A DNA stretch of 64,000 nt from Acinetobacter calcoaceticus ANC 3811 (GCF_000399665.1 NZ_KB976986.1:3446938-3510937), one strand, 5' to 3'; positions 8,711-18,257 are shown, counted from the stretch's first letter. Notes: generated by a model not told the origin, from the letters alone. Translations and numbers: made by a program.

Positions 8711-9526
8711 ATGCATATATTATTTATCGGTTATGGTAAAACATCTCAGCGTGTTGCTAAACAACTATTTGAGAAAGAACATCAAATTACCACAATCAGT
8801 CGTAGTGTAAAAACGGATAGTTACGCAACACATCTTGTTCAAGATATCTTTAAACTTGATTTAAGTAAAATTGAACCTGTGGATGTCGTATATATTTTAC
8901 TTTCTCCAAACGAGAGTACGGTTGAGGGCTACCAACATACTTATGTCGATAGTATTGAACCGATTCGAGATGCATTAAAAATACATCCAGTAAAAAAAAT
9001 AATCGTAGTGTCGTCTACACGGGTATATGGTGAAAATGCAGGGGAGATCATTGATGATTTTAGTGAAATTCAGCCAAATGACGCACAAGGCCATATATTG
9101 CGTAATATGGAACTCCTTTGGCAAAAACACTATCCAGCACAATGTGTAATTGTTCGCCCAACTGGGATTTACGGAACCTCAGTTGCCCGTTTAAAGAAAA
9201 TGGCTGAAAATAGTCAAAGTTATCCAAATATACATTTTAGCAATCGAATACATATTGATGATTTAGCAAGATTTTTGGCTTTTATGGCCGACTATGAAAC
9301 TCATCAAGCGAGCTATATTGTAACTAATAACCAGCCATTGCCATTGCATGAAGTTCTAGTCTGGTTTCAAAAACAATTGGGATTACCAGAGTTAACTTTA
9401 GAATCGAACCAAACTTCAGGTAAACGAATTTATGCGAAACATTTGCCTGCAACGGGTTTTCAGTTAGAGCATCCAATTTGCTTTAATGACTATTTATTAT
9501 GTTTAAATGTTCATAGCACTAAATAA
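8711..9526 (+). CDS. NAD(P)-dependent epimerase/dehydratase-like (SDR) protein
   Basis: The 271-residue protein begins with a Rossmann nucleotide-binding region (MHILFIGYGKTSQRVAK; glycine pattern G7-x-G9), continues through VVSSTRVYGENAGE (an extended-SDR-like Ser and Tyr region near residues 101-110) and VRPTGIYG, and ends without a membrane segment. This pattern fits NAD-dependent epimerase/dehydratase-like proteins (YeeZ-like). The usual Tyr-x3-Lys pair is not clear (YGENAGE has no lysine four residues after the Tyr), so catalytic activity is uncertain. The substrate is unknown. Confidence 0.75.
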   Translation: MHILFIGYGKTSQRVAKQLFEKEHQITTISRSVKTDSYATHLVQDIFKLDLSKIEPVDVVYILLSPNESTVEGYQHTYVDSIEPIRDALKIHPVKKIIVVSSTRVYGENAGEIIDDFSEIQPNDAQGHILRNMELLWQKHYPAQCVIVRPTGIYGTSVARLKKMAENSQSYPNIHFSNRIHIDDLARFLAFMADYETHQASYIVTNNQPLPLHEVLVWFQKQLGLPELTLESNQTSGKRIYAKHLPATGFQLEHPICFNDYLLCLNVHSTK

Positions 9527-9605
9527 AATTTTGATTAAACTTTAAATAAGAACATAAATACCTGATGAGGCAGTCAAATTGCCGATAAAGATAAAAAGGT
9601 TGAAA

Positions 9606-10592
9606 GTGAAAAAAATCTGTTTAGCTCTTATTTTGAGTGTAACAGCTGTTGCGAGTTGGGCCGAGGATCAAGTGTGGTGTGCATATGATCCGATTGGTTC
9701 CCAAGGGGATATCACACGTCGTTTAAATGACATTCGGTTATATGCTGCACAGCAATATCAAGTCAACTTTAAAGTGGTGACCTATCAAAAAGAACAACAG
9801 GCCATCCAAGCTTTTGATGATGGAAAATGTTCAGGTTTAGCGGCATCTAATTTTAATACTTATCGTTATAACCAGTTTATGGGAAGTACCGCTGGTATCG
9901 GGCTTATTCCTAATAATCGTACTGCGAAAAGCTTATTACAGCTTTTGAATCATCCAACAGTCGAAAAAAGATTAATTTCTAAGGACTATGAAGCGGTAGG
10001 GATGATTCCTATTGGCACAGCCTATATGGTCCTAAAAAATAAGAAAATCTCTAAAGTTGCTCAATTAAGAAATCAGCGTATTGGCGTGTTACCAAATAAC
10101 CCACCACAACAAGCATTGGTACGAAGTGTGGGTGGTCAGCCCGTTTATGTTGATTTATCTAATGCGATTGTGCAGTTTAAGCAAGACAAAATCGATATTG
10201 TTCCAGCTCCCATATATGGACTATTACCATATAACTTACAAAAAGAATTTGGACCCGATGTTCAAGTGATTAACTTTCCTTTGGCATATTTTGGCGTCAA
10301 TTTAATTATTAAGCCGCAAGCATATCCTGCTAATTTTGGCCGAAAAATTCGAGGATGGTTTGTTCAAAATAGTCAATTACTGACTAATCGTGCAACCCAA
10401 TGGGAAAATCATTTACCAGCCTATTACTGGGTAGACGTTTCTTTTTATGAAAAGCAGAGCTATGACGTGATGGTTGCAAAAATACGTAATCAGTACGTTC
10501 TTTCAGGTTATTACGATGCTTATTTTGTTCAACTTATGAAGCGTCTACGTTGTATGGATGATCCACGCTATTTTGAATGCCCAATTCGCTAA
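9606..10592 (+). CDS. periplasmic solute-binding-like protein (AdeT/DUF6091 type)
   Basis: The 328-residue precursor begins with a classical signal peptide (MKKICLALILSVTAVASWA, cleavage before EDQ). The mature part has the two-lobe look of a periplasmic binding protein (regions VLPNNPPQQALVRSVGGQPVYVD and DIVPAPIYGLLP). Cysteines near both ends of the mature chain could form disulfides. It resembles the Acinetobacter proteins called AdeT/putative solute-binding protein, which have been linked to drug efflux in some reports; that assignment is from memory and unverified. The GTG at 9606 gives the clean signal peptide; a TTG at 9579 with GATGAGG upstream is the alternative. Confidence 0.65.
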   Translation: MKKICLALILSVTAVASWAEDQVWCAYDPIGSQGDITRRLNDIRLYAAQQYQVNFKVVTYQKEQQAIQAFDDGKCSGLAASNFNTYRYNQFMGSTAGIGLIPNNRTAKSLLQLLNHPTVEKRLISKDYEAVGMIPIGTAYMVLKNKKISKVAQLRNQRIGVLPNNPPQQALVRSVGGQPVYVDLSNAIVQFKQDKIDIVPAPIYGLLPYNLQKEFGPDVQVINFPLAYFGVNLIIKPQAYPANFGRKIRGWFVQNSQLLTNRATQWENHLPAYYWVDVSFYEKQSYDVMVAKIRNQYVLSGYYDAYFVQLMKRLRCMDDPRYFECPIR

Positions 10593-10593
10593 T

Positions 10594-10627
10594 AAAATAA
10601 AAGGCAACCGAAGTTGCCTTTTATTTT
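10594..10627. terminator. bidirectional terminator between the binding protein gene and plsB
   Basis: A perfect 15-base-pair inverted repeat (core AAGGCAAC/GTTGCCTT) with a four-base loop CGAA and A/T-rich outer arms sits between two convergent genes. Confidence 0.9.
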
Positions 10628-10638
10628 GAATAAAAATC

Positions 10639-13212
10639 TTAAGATTTTTTACGTTTCAAACGTCGTTTTGCTTGTTGAGATGCCATAGCTTCAAGAGCAT
10701 CTTTCAATTCTTCGTCGGTAAAGGTCGTGATGTGCTGCAACATTTGTAAGGTTACTTCATCAAGTACCAACTTTGCGCCAGCAGCCATTTGACGGAAATT
10801 ATCATCAAACTCAATTTGGCCTTGGTCATTGGTACGAATATAATTTTGCTGTGTAAGTACTTTTAAAAAGCTTTGGAATAAAGATTTGTCGAAGAACTCT
10901 GGCGAATTAAATTCATATAGAACTGATAAACGTTGTCCGAGTAAATGACTTAATTCTTCAACCTGTTTAGCAGAAATATTACCTGAACCACGTTGAGTAA
11001 TGAGCGCAAGCGTCATGTAGTAACGCTCAAGACTTTGCTTAACAGGCATAGCTAAAACAACAAGCTGATTATGCTCTTCAGTATTTGGTGCAGAGCTAAT
11101 CAAGTTACCTTCATCATCTTGCTGAATAAGGTTTGATTGAACCAATGCATTTGCATATTGCTCAATTTGTTCCTTAAGTTCGCTACTCTTCCATTTAAGG
11201 AATAATTCTGCTTTCAAGAATGGGTAGAGCGTATAGATGACATTGGTTAAATCTGAACGGCTGATTTTTCCATTGTGTTCAACCAATGATGCAACCAATG
11301 ACGGTAAAACAAAGGCGTGTAAAATGTTATTACGGAAATAGGTCAGAAGAACAGCTTGGTTATCTTCAATCGCAATAATATCGCCGAGTGCATGCTGAAC
11401 TCGTTTAATAAGTTTAAGCTTTAAACCATAAGCAATAATTTCTTTACCAGAAAGTGGCGTTACTTCCATACGTTGGTCATATGGGAAGTTTGATGCTAGA
11501 TCGCGGTAAGCTTCAAGCTGCTTAATACAGATTTCTTCATCAAGCGTATGCTTTGGAGTTGCAAGCAAAATAATAGAAAGTAAAGAGACAGGATTAATCA
11601 CCACAGCTCGGTTAATATTTTCTAAAATTGCATGTGCAGAGCTATTTACGGCATCTGAAACTGCTTGAGGAATTGGGTCGTCATTTTTCTCAATAAAAAC
11701 ATTTTCTGCATTATGTTGCTTAAGCAGATCATCAAGGAAAACAGGTTCCCCAAAGTTCACGTGGACTTTACCGAAAATACGTTCAATTTTTCGTAAGGTT
11801 TTCACAATACCAAAAATTGATTCAGCTTCTTTCGGTTTACCTTGCATTTCGCCTACGTAGGTCGAGCCTTCCATCAGGCGTTCATAACCAATGTAGGTTG
11901 GTACAAATACAATTGGCTTTGTACGGCCACGTAAATGACTATGAACCGTCATAGCAAGCATGCCAGTCTTAGGCGGTAATAGGCGTCCTGTACGTGAACG
12001 TCCACCTTCAATAAAGTACTCAAGTGGTGTGTTACGTGACAAAATACTATATAAATATTCTTTAAATACCGTTGTGTAAAGGCCATTGCCACGGAAAGAA
12101 CGGCGGATAAAGAAGGCACCACCACCACGTAAAAGCTGACCAACGAAAGGCAAGTTTAGGTTATCACCCGCAGCAATATACGGAACCATAAGGCCACGTC
12201 TATAAATCACATAAGACAATAATAAATAGTCGATGTGACTGCGGTGACAAGGTGTGTAAACCACTTCATAATCTTTTGCCAGTTCACGAACGGTACTGAA
12301 GTTATGCACATCTACGCCGTCATAAAGCTGGGTCCATAAGCGCGTTAAAGCAAGATCGGCAAAGCGGACTGCTGAGTGTGAATAATCCGATACGATTTCA
12401 TTGACATAACCAATCGCACGACGTTCAGCTTCGAGCATACTGACTTTCCCGCGAATACTTTCACGGCGGATTGCTTCTTGCACATCGCGAGATTTTACAA
12501 CCGACTGCATGACATTACGACGATCCGATAAATCGGGACCTAAGACCACTTCGCGTTGACGATCTAAGTAATCATTTAACGTACTTACAATATAAGTGGC
12601 AGGTGAAAGGTTTGGATAATGCTGTTGCGCATATTCAACCAATTCACGCAGCGATTGTGGTTCATGAAACTCTAAATAAGATTGGCGACCATGTAAGCCA
12701 ATGTTGACCAATTGCTTAACAGTGCTTGGTGTAGCCCATGTATCTGAAAATAATAGCTTAAACCAAGAGTCTTCTTTGTCTGGTGAGCGGCCCCATAAAA
12801 CGGTAACTGGAACAAGCTCTATATCAAGTTCAGGATTTTCTTGTAAGACTTCAATTAATTTTAATAAGCGTGGTGGAAAAGCATGAGGAGGCGGATTCAG
12901 TAAATTATTTTCATCATTGTGCTGTAAAAATAAAACTGATGCTTTTTCCTGATGAGTGCCAACAACTAATGGGTCTAACGCAGGTTTTAAATTTAAACGA
13001 CGCGTTTCACCATCTACCACCAAAGCATTGCTTCGAGAATGGTTTTGTAAGACATAGCACACCACTTTTTGGCGGTCAGTCTTTGCTTCTGTTTCTATTG
13101 TTTCTGATACTGGTTCAGTAGGAACTTCCCCAAGAACATGTGGTGTTACCACGAGGTCAAGTAACTTACTCGAAAGCCGACGATACATTTGACCAAACCC
13201 ACTCTTGGACAT
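10639..13212 (-). CDS. plsB: PlsB, glycerol-3-phosphate 1-O-acyltransferase
   Basis: PlsB carries out the first step of membrane phospholipid synthesis, acylating sn-glycerol 3-phosphate with acyl-CoA or acyl-ACP at the inner membrane. The 857-residue protein is of normal length for the family. It has the acyltransferase block I HRSHID (H-x4-D, near residue 323), block II FIRRSFRG, block III FIEGGRSRTG and block IV VFVPTYIGYE. The C-terminus is basic (KRRLKRKKS). It is a single-gene unit ending at a shared terminator, with a 276-base gap upstream to tesB. Confidence 0.95.
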   Translation of the reverse strand: MSKSGFGQMYRRLSSKLLDLVVTPHVLGEVPTEPVSETIETEAKTDRQKVVCYVLQNHSRSNALVVDGETRRLNLKPALDPLVVGTHQEKASVLFLQHNDENNLLNPPPHAFPPRLLKLIEVLQENPELDIELVPVTVLWGRSPDKEDSWFKLLFSDTWATPSTVKQLVNIGLHGRQSYLEFHEPQSLRELVEYAQQHYPNLSPATYIVSTLNDYLDRQREVVLGPDLSDRRNVMQSVVKSRDVQEAIRRESIRGKVSMLEAERRAIGYVNEIVSDYSHSAVRFADLALTRLWTQLYDGVDVHNFSTVRELAKDYEVVYTPCHRSHIDYLLLSYVIYRRGLMVPYIAAGDNLNLPFVGQLLRGGGAFFIRRSFRGNGLYTTVFKEYLYSILSRNTPLEYFIEGGRSRTGRLLPPKTGMLAMTVHSHLRGRTKPIVFVPTYIGYERLMEGSTYVGEMQGKPKEAESIFGIVKTLRKIERIFGKVHVNFGEPVFLDDLLKQHNAENVFIEKNDDPIPQAVSDAVNSSAHAILENINRAVVINPVSLLSIILLATPKHTLDEEICIKQLEAYRDLASNFPYDQRMEVTPLSGKEIIAYGLKLKLIKRVQHALGDIIAIEDNQAVLLTYFRNNILHAFVLPSLVASLVEHNGKISRSDLTNVIYTLYPFLKAELFLKWKSSELKEQIEQYANALVQSNLIQQDDEGNLISSAPNTEEHNQLVVLAMPVKQSLERYYMTLALITQRGSGNISAKQVEELSHLLGQRLSVLYEFNSPEFFDKSLFQSFLKVLTQQNYIRTNDQGQIEFDDNFRQMAAGAKLVLDEVTLQMLQHITTFTDEELKDALEAMASQQAKRRLKRKKS

Positions 13213-13488
13213 AAGAACTCCTACTTCTTAAAGACAAATCCCAGCACCAAATGCGGAGGGTAATTATTTTGAGGCATTTATTGAAAAAAACAATATGCTA
13301 ATAGCTTATAAATTATAATGCTTTTGGCATATTTTATCGTTAAAAATCGTATTTTTAGCTGTTATATAAGCAATGTTCGTCAGAAGTTGACTGATTGTTC
13401 CATGTTCAAATAGTTTTTTATGGCACAATACATTATACACATCTGTCCTTTAATACGATTTTTTACCTGAAATATGAAGGTATCTCTC
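13213..13488. other. divergent plsB-tesB intergenic region
   Basis: This 276-base AT-rich interval separates the plsB and tesB start codons and must hold both promoters. Several AT-rich -10-like boxes are visible (for example TATAAT at 13314-13319), but no convincing -35/-10 pair could be fixed by eye. No open frame or RNA structure was recognised. Confidence 0.5.
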
Positions 13489-14361
13489 ATGAATGCGTTA
13501 ACCCAAGAACTAGTCGAGCTGCTCACTTTAGAAAAGCTAGAAGAAAATATTTACCGTGGCATGAGTCGTAATCTTGTTGGTAAACGTGTCTTTGGTGGAC
13601 AGGTTTTGGGTCAGGCTTTACGTGCAGCATCTTATACAACTGATCGCCCAGCGCATTCTTTACATGCATATTTTTTGTATGGTGGTGATATTAATGCCCC
13701 AATTATCTATGAAGTAGACCGTTTAAGGGATGGAAAAAGCTTTGTAAGTCGTCAAGTTCGTGCGATTCAGCATGGACGAGTCATATTTTCAGCGATGGTT
13801 TCTTTTGCCAATCCAGAAGAAGGTTTGAACTATCAACATCAAGAACCTGAGTATCCAGCACCAGAAACGCTTAAATCTGAAAATGAGTTGAAACAAGGTA
13901 TTCTAAACTTTGTACCTGAAAATGTACGTGCTAGTTTCATGCGTGAGCGTCATGTGGAAATTCGTCCAATTGATCCGGTAAACCCGTTTCAGCCGCAACC
14001 TGAAGCTCCCTATAATGCGCACTATATCCGCACCCATGACCGTATTCCAAAACAATTAGATGATATTGCCTTGCATCAAGCAATTGTTGCGTTTTATTCA
14101 GATTTTACTTTAATGACAACGGCTTTAAGACCGCATGGCTTGAGTTATATTTCTCCAAGTTTACAGTGTGCAAGTATTGATCATGCAATTTATTTCCACC
14201 GCCCATTGCGTGCGGATGAGTGGATGCTTTATGACATGGAAGCCACAGTGAGTGCGGCTTCAAGAGGTCTTAATTTTGGTCGTATGTGGCAAAATGGCCA
14301 ACTTGTATGCAGTACGGTGCAAGAGGGTTTAATTCGTTTGCGGGAAATTGAAACCCAATAG
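13489..14361 (+). CDS. tesB: TesB, acyl-CoA thioesterase II
   Basis: TesB hydrolyses a broad range of acyl-CoA esters to free fatty acid and CoA and folds as a double hotdog. The 290-residue protein aligns by eye with E. coli TesB from its first residues (LLTLEKLEENIYRG, then VFGGQVLGQAL), and the second hotdog carries the conserved HRPLRADEWMLYD stretch. The ATG at 13489 is chosen because AAGG lies eight bases upstream and the N-terminus matches the family; an ATG at 13474 would add five residues. It is monocistronic. Confidence 0.92.
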   Translation: MNALTQELVELLTLEKLEENIYRGMSRNLVGKRVFGGQVLGQALRAASYTTDRPAHSLHAYFLYGGDINAPIIYEVDRLRDGKSFVSRQVRAIQHGRVIFSAMVSFANPEEGLNYQHQEPEYPAPETLKSENELKQGILNFVPENVRASFMRERHVEIRPIDPVNPFQPQPEAPYNAHYIRTHDRIPKQLDDIALHQAIVAFYSDFTLMTTALRPHGLSYISPSLQCASIDHAIYFHRPLRADEWMLYDMEATVSAASRGLNFGRMWQNGQLVCSTVQEGLIRLREIETQ

Positions 14362-14372
14362 ACCTATTGAAG

Positions 14373-14400
14373 AGCTATCTAACCAGATGGCTTTTTTATT
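14373..14400 (+). terminator. terminator after tesB
   Basis: The stem AGCTATCT/AGATGGCT (one G-U pair) is followed by TTTTTATTTTT. Confidence 0.75.
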
Positions 14401-14469
14401 TTTAATGGGAACGATGTGACAAAAAATTGCTCGAATGAAAAGCAACCTCATGTCATATTGTAAATAGGT

Positions 14470-15735
14470 ATGCCGACTGAAAAAAATAATGCTGATATGA
14501 ACTTAAATACACAAATTCTGATTGCCGCCATTTTAGGTTTAGCCTTTGGTTTCCTACTCACAATATATCCAGATACAGCTTTTGTAAAACATAGTTTATA
14601 TGGGCTTGGAATATTAAGTAGTGTTTTTATCGGGCTCCTTAAAATGCTTTTGGTGCCTTTAATTTTTAGTTCGATTGTTGTAGGTGTATCAAACCTACAA
14701 GCGGGTGGGCAGTTAGGGCCAGTCTGGAAAATCACATTTTTATGCTGTTTAACTACAACGACTTTAGCCTTAATTTTAGGCATTAGTTGTGCTCATTTAT
14801 TTGAGGTTGGACGTGGCATAGATATTTCTATTTTCCAGACATCTATGCAAAATTATCAAGCACCAGATAGTTTAAACCCAGCAAGTTTTTTCACTAATTT
14901 TATTCAAAATACTTTAATCAATCCATTTAAAGCATTTAGTGATGGTAACGTTTTAGCCGTTGTGGTCTTTGCTTTATTTGTCGGTGTTGCTTTAGTGCAG
15001 GGTGGGGAACGTTTCAAAAGTATTCGTGTATTGAGTCACCAGTTCTTTGAAATGATGATGCTGCTCGTTGGCTGGGTCATGAAATTAGCGCCTTTAGGTA
15101 TTTTCGCTTTATTAGCAAAGTTAATGGCAACGGAAGATATTTCAGTATTGAGTCGCTTGGCTGAGTTTGCAGTTGTTGTAACAGGTACAACCATTTTCCA
15201 TGGTGCTGTTGTTTTACCGCTCTTACTTTGGATTTTTGGTCGCATGAGCCCTTGGACTTTTTTCAAAGGGACACGTACAGCGCTAATTACAGCATTTGCA
15301 ACCAGTTCTAGCTCTGCCACGATGCCGCTTAGTATGAAGTGTGCGCAAGAAAACTTAGGTGTACGTCCTCAAACAGCGGGATTTGTTATTCCACTTGGTA
15401 CTCAGTTAAACATGGATGGTACCGCTTTATATGAGGCGGCAGCTGCACTGTTTGTGGCAAATTTGGTGGGGCTAGATTTAAACCTGACACAGCAAATTAT
15501 TGTGTGTTTAACAGCAATGATTGCATCACTTGGCGCACCTGGAATACCTAGTGCGGGCATGGTGACTATGATTATGGTTTTACAGTCGGTGGGTTTGCCA
15601 GCTGAAGCAATTGCTATTCTACTGCCAATTGACCGCTTACTAGATACGGTAAGAACGGTGGTAAATGTGCAAGGGGATATGATGATTAGTGTGGTTGTAG
15701 ATCGCTATACGAAAGATAAAGATATCAGTGTCTAA
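14470..15735 (+). CDS. dicarboxylate/amino acid:cation symporter (DAACS family)
   Basis: DAACS transporters (GltP/DctA type) import C4-dicarboxylates or acidic amino acids with H+ or Na+. The 421-residue protein has about eight membrane segments and two re-entrant loops. The serine-rich motif (ATSSSSATMPLS, about residues 277-288) and the NMDGTALYEAAAALFVA motif, both lining the substrate site, are intact. Which substrate is carried cannot be told. The start at 14470 has only a weak ribosome site; MNLNTQ nine codons later is a possible alternative. A strong terminator follows. Confidence 0.88.
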   Translation: MPTEKNNADMNLNTQILIAAILGLAFGFLLTIYPDTAFVKHSLYGLGILSSVFIGLLKMLLVPLIFSSIVVGVSNLQAGGQLGPVWKITFLCCLTTTTLALILGISCAHLFEVGRGIDISIFQTSMQNYQAPDSLNPASFFTNFIQNTLINPFKAFSDGNVLAVVVFALFVGVALVQGGERFKSIRVLSHQFFEMMMLLVGWVMKLAPLGIFALLAKLMATEDISVLSRLAEFAVVVTGTTIFHGAVVLPLLLWIFGRMSPWTFFKGTRTALITAFATSSSSATMPLSMKCAQENLGVRPQTAGFVIPLGTQLNMDGTALYEAAAALFVANLVGLDLNLTQQIIVCLTAMIASLGAPGIPSAGMVTMIMVLQSVGLPAEAIAILLPIDRLLDTVRTVVNVQGDMMISVVVDRYTKDKDISV

Positions 15736-15745
15736 TATCTCGAAA

Positions 15746-15782
15746 TAAAAAAAGCAGGATTTAAAATCCTGCTTTTTTTATT
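15746..15782. terminator. bidirectional terminator after the DAACS symporter gene
   Basis: The stem AGCAGGATT/AATCCTGCT lies between an A-rich and a T-rich tract and separates convergent genes. Confidence 0.9.
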
Positions 15783-15783
15783 T

Positions 15784-16734
15784 TTAAGCAGCTTGAAGCT
15801 CTGCTCTTTTTGCTGCTGGAGATTGCGATAAATAGCTAACCGCATCTTCAGTGCTACCTTCTTTGACTGGATCATACCAAGGCATGAGGTAATCAATTTG
15901 CTGTGAAATAAGCCAAATTGGATTTGGTAGAACCTGATTATCTTTTCGGCTAATTTTGTACCATTCTAAGGCAACCCACACTGGGAAAAATCTAGATTTA
16001 GCCGCTTCTGAAAAGCGTGGATCTTGTTTCATGATGTGTGCAGCGCCATCTACCCATAAACCAAGTACCAGCACAATCACTGCAAGGCTTAAATAGTAGC
16101 GCGGAATATAGCCACCACCAAGATGACGATATAAATCAAAGGCTACGGTACGGTGTTCAATTTCTTCTGAACCATGCCATTTAACCAGATCGACCATTTC
16201 AGGGTCAGCGCCTAATTCTTCCCAGCGCTTGTTATATAGAGCATATTTACCTAACACACAGGTCATATGTTCAACAGTGGCAACAACACCTAAACGGAAT
16301 AAATCCCATTGGCCTTGTAAGAAATTTGGAACTTCTTTATCAAAAGGTTTATCTGCCAAAGCTGTCGTAAATAAATAGTTCATAATGTCCAGATTTCTCT
16401 GGATATCAATATTACGTACGTTTAAATATTCTTTATTTGCAGAAGTGTGTGCATTGGCATGCATAGCTTCCTGACGGATAAATGCTTGTACATCCTGCTT
16501 GAGTTTTTCATCTGTGATTTGCGGTAAAACCTTGTTATACAAACGGCAAAACCAGAACTCACCAGCAGGCAAGATGTTATTAATTTCATTAATAAAATAA
16601 CTTGCGAAAGGCTGATTAGGAATCCAGTCGACAGGGGTATCTTTCCAGTCAAATTTAACTTTACGTGGAAGAATTTTATAATCAATAGAAGAACCTAAAG
16701 CCTTGTTCTTCAAAAAAGATAACAATTTCATCAT
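15784..16734 (-). CDS. ferritin-like 'metal-dependent hydrolase' family protein
   Basis: The 316-residue protein matches the family annotated as metal-dependent hydrolase (Pfam PF10118 type), thought to have a ferritin-like di-metal helical core. Carboxylate and histidine residues that could bind metal are visible: RQEAMHANAH (near residue 88), EHMTC (near 155) and SEEIEHRTVAFD (near 190). One hydrophobic helix follows at about residues 214-229 (YLSLAVIVLVLGLWVD). The reaction is not known. Gene neighbours give no clear clue. Confidence 0.75.
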   Translation of the reverse strand: MMKLLSFLKNKALGSSIDYKILPRKVKFDWKDTPVDWIPNQPFASYFINEINNILPAGEFWFCRLYNKVLPQITDEKLKQDVQAFIRQEAMHANAHTSANKEYLNVRNIDIQRNLDIMNYLFTTALADKPFDKEVPNFLQGQWDLFRLGVVATVEHMTCVLGKYALYNKRWEELGADPEMVDLVKWHGSEEIEHRTVAFDLYRHLGGGYIPRYYLSLAVIVLVLGLWVDGAAHIMKQDPRFSEAAKSRFFPVWVALEWYKISRKDNQVLPNPIWLISQQIDYLMPWYDPVKEGSTEDAVSYLSQSPAAKRAELQAA

Positions 16735-16773
16735 TTAGTCCTGATTTTTAACTCGATGAAGTTATAACGAGTA

Positions 16774-16810
16774 TAAAAAAAGCCCCTACATTTGTGTTTA
16801 GCAATAGGGG
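16774..16810 (-). terminator. terminator downstream of yihA
   Basis: Read on the minus strand, CCCCTA ... TAGGGG forms a stem followed by a run of seven T, 48 bases after the yihA stop codon. Confidence 0.8.
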
Positions 16811-16857
16811 ACAATTGAGTATAAATTTAATGAAGAAATTGTATCTGTGAGGATAAT

Positions 16858-17634
16858 TTAGCTTTCAGCATCCTCATCTGTCGCTTCAGGGATTGAATCG
16901 ACATCAAATTCTGGCTGTTGATCTAGTGTGAAATGTAGACGCCCTGCCATAACACTTGCTAGCTCTTCTAAGCCTATTTTGTGAAGTGAAGAGAAAAGCT
17001 GAATAGAAAAATCAAGCTTCATTTTTTTAAGCTGTTGCTTAACTTCAAGCAATACTTTATTTGCAGGCCCGCGATTAAGTTTATCTGCTTTTGTTAATAG
17101 AATATGAACAAATAGATGACGTGAATAAGCCCACTCTAGCATCATCAGGTCGAAATGCTGTAGAGGGTGGCGAATATCCATAAGTAAAACTAAGCCTTGT
17201 AAGCTTTGGCGGTGGATTAGATAGTTTTCTAATTCTTTTTGCCACACCTTTTTCATATCTTCAGGTACAGCTGCATAACCGTAACCTGGAAGATCGACTA
17301 AACGCTGATCGGGATTGCCTAGACTGAAGAAGTTAATCATCTGAGTACGGCCAGGTTTTTTAGAGGCGCGTGCTAGTTGTTTCTGATTGGTTAATGCATT
17401 AATCGCACTAGACTTACCAGCATTTGAGCGTCCTGCAAAAGCAATCTCGTAGCCAGTATCTTCAACACAAAGTGCCAATTTAGGTGCACTCATTAGAAAC
17501 TCAGCTTGGCGCAACCAGTTTAATGATTGCACAGCATAGGCTGTGATCGCCGGATCTGGTGCTTTTTCATAGCTGATCTTTTGCTTGGGTGCGAGTCTGG
17601 CTTTGGTGTCTTTCGATTTTTCACTACGACGCAT
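16858..17634 (-). CDS. yihA: YihA/YsxC (EngB), ribosome biogenesis GTP-binding protein
   Basis: YihA/EngB is an essential GTPase acting in assembly of the 50S subunit and, in some bacteria, linked to cell division. The 258-residue protein has G1 GRSNAGKSS (about residues 69-77), G2 region KPGRTQ, G3 DLPGYGYA, G4 LTKADK and a G5-like SS segment, all intact. It carries about 50 extra N-terminal residues, basic and low-complexity, and an acidic C-terminus (EATDEDAES) beyond the E. coli form. It ends at its own terminator. Confidence 0.92.
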   Translation of the reverse strand: MRRSEKSKDTKARLAPKQKISYEKAPDPAITAYAVQSLNWLRQAEFLMSAPKLALCVEDTGYEIAFAGRSNAGKSSAINALTNQKQLARASKKPGRTQMINFFSLGNPDQRLVDLPGYGYAAVPEDMKKVWQKELENYLIHRQSLQGLVLLMDIRHPLQHFDLMMLEWAYSRHLFVHILLTKADKLNRGPANKVLLEVKQQLKKMKLDFSIQLFSSLHKIGLEELASVMAGRLHFTLDQQPEFDVDSIPEATDEDAES

Positions 17635-17732
17635 AAAAAATAACTTTTTAAATGAGAGGGCTCGCGCCTAGTATAAAGGAGCTTGGTTATTCTTGCTAAT
17701 TTTCAATAAATTTACCCCATAAGGGATATTTA

Positions 17733-18170
17733 TTAAATTTGCAAAAAAGCGATAGGAGAGTCAGACGGGGTAGACTTTGACTGCTGCAAAACCTCTCCGA
17801 GTGTGTATTGATCTAGGCTTTGATAAAAGCTTTCTAGAGCTTGGTCAAGAATACCTTTTAGACCACAATGAGCACGCAGCACACAAGGCGGTGTATTGCA
17901 TTCAACAATTTGATTGTCACCCTGCAATATTCGAACAATTGAGCCTAAATTTGAATTAAGTGCATCTGGATTTAAGCGAATTCCGCCACCTTTACCGCGA
18001 ATGGTAATAATCCATTCTTGTTTGCCCATAAAGTGAACAACTTTAACCAGATGGTTTTGTGAAACATGCAAATCTTTCGCGATTTCTGCAATCGTGTAGG
18101 GTGCATCACTTGGGCGTGCAACATACATTAATAGTCGTAATGCATAATCGGTAAATTTATTAAGCTGCAT
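17733..18170 (-). CDS. nsrR: NsrR, nitric-oxide-sensing Rrf2-family repressor
   Basis: NsrR is an iron-sulfur repressor that loses DNA binding when nitric oxide attacks its cluster. The 145-residue protein has the Rrf2 winged-helix N-terminus (MQLNKFTDYALRLLMYVA) and cysteines at residues 91, 96 and 102, the same numbers and spacing as the cluster ligands of E. coli NsrR. The ATG at 18170 gives the family start; three extra codons are open upstream. It lies downstream of, and in the same direction as, a globin gene that has an NsrR-type operator, so this pair is probably its own regulon. Confidence 0.88.
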   Translation of the reverse strand: MQLNKFTDYALRLLMYVARPSDAPYTIAEIAKDLHVSQNHLVKVVHFMGKQEWIITIRGKGGGIRLNPDALNSNLGSIVRILQGDNQIVECNTPPCVLRAHCGLKGILDQALESFYQSLDQYTLGEVLQQSKSTPSDSPIAFLQI

Positions 18171-18212
18171 GATCACCAAAAATGGAAGAGAACAAAAGGA
18201 TGATCATCTTAG

Positions 18213-18242
18213 CCTGAAAGTCTAAATAAGAAAACTTTCAGG
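18213..18242. other. stem-loop between the globin gene and nsrR
   Basis: CCTGAAAGT and ACTTTCAGG form a perfect nine-base-pair stem with a 12-base loop. No T run follows, so it is a weak terminator, an attenuator or an RNA-stability element between the two co-directional genes. Confidence 0.55.
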
Positions 18243-18257
18243 CAAGAGGTTTTTATA

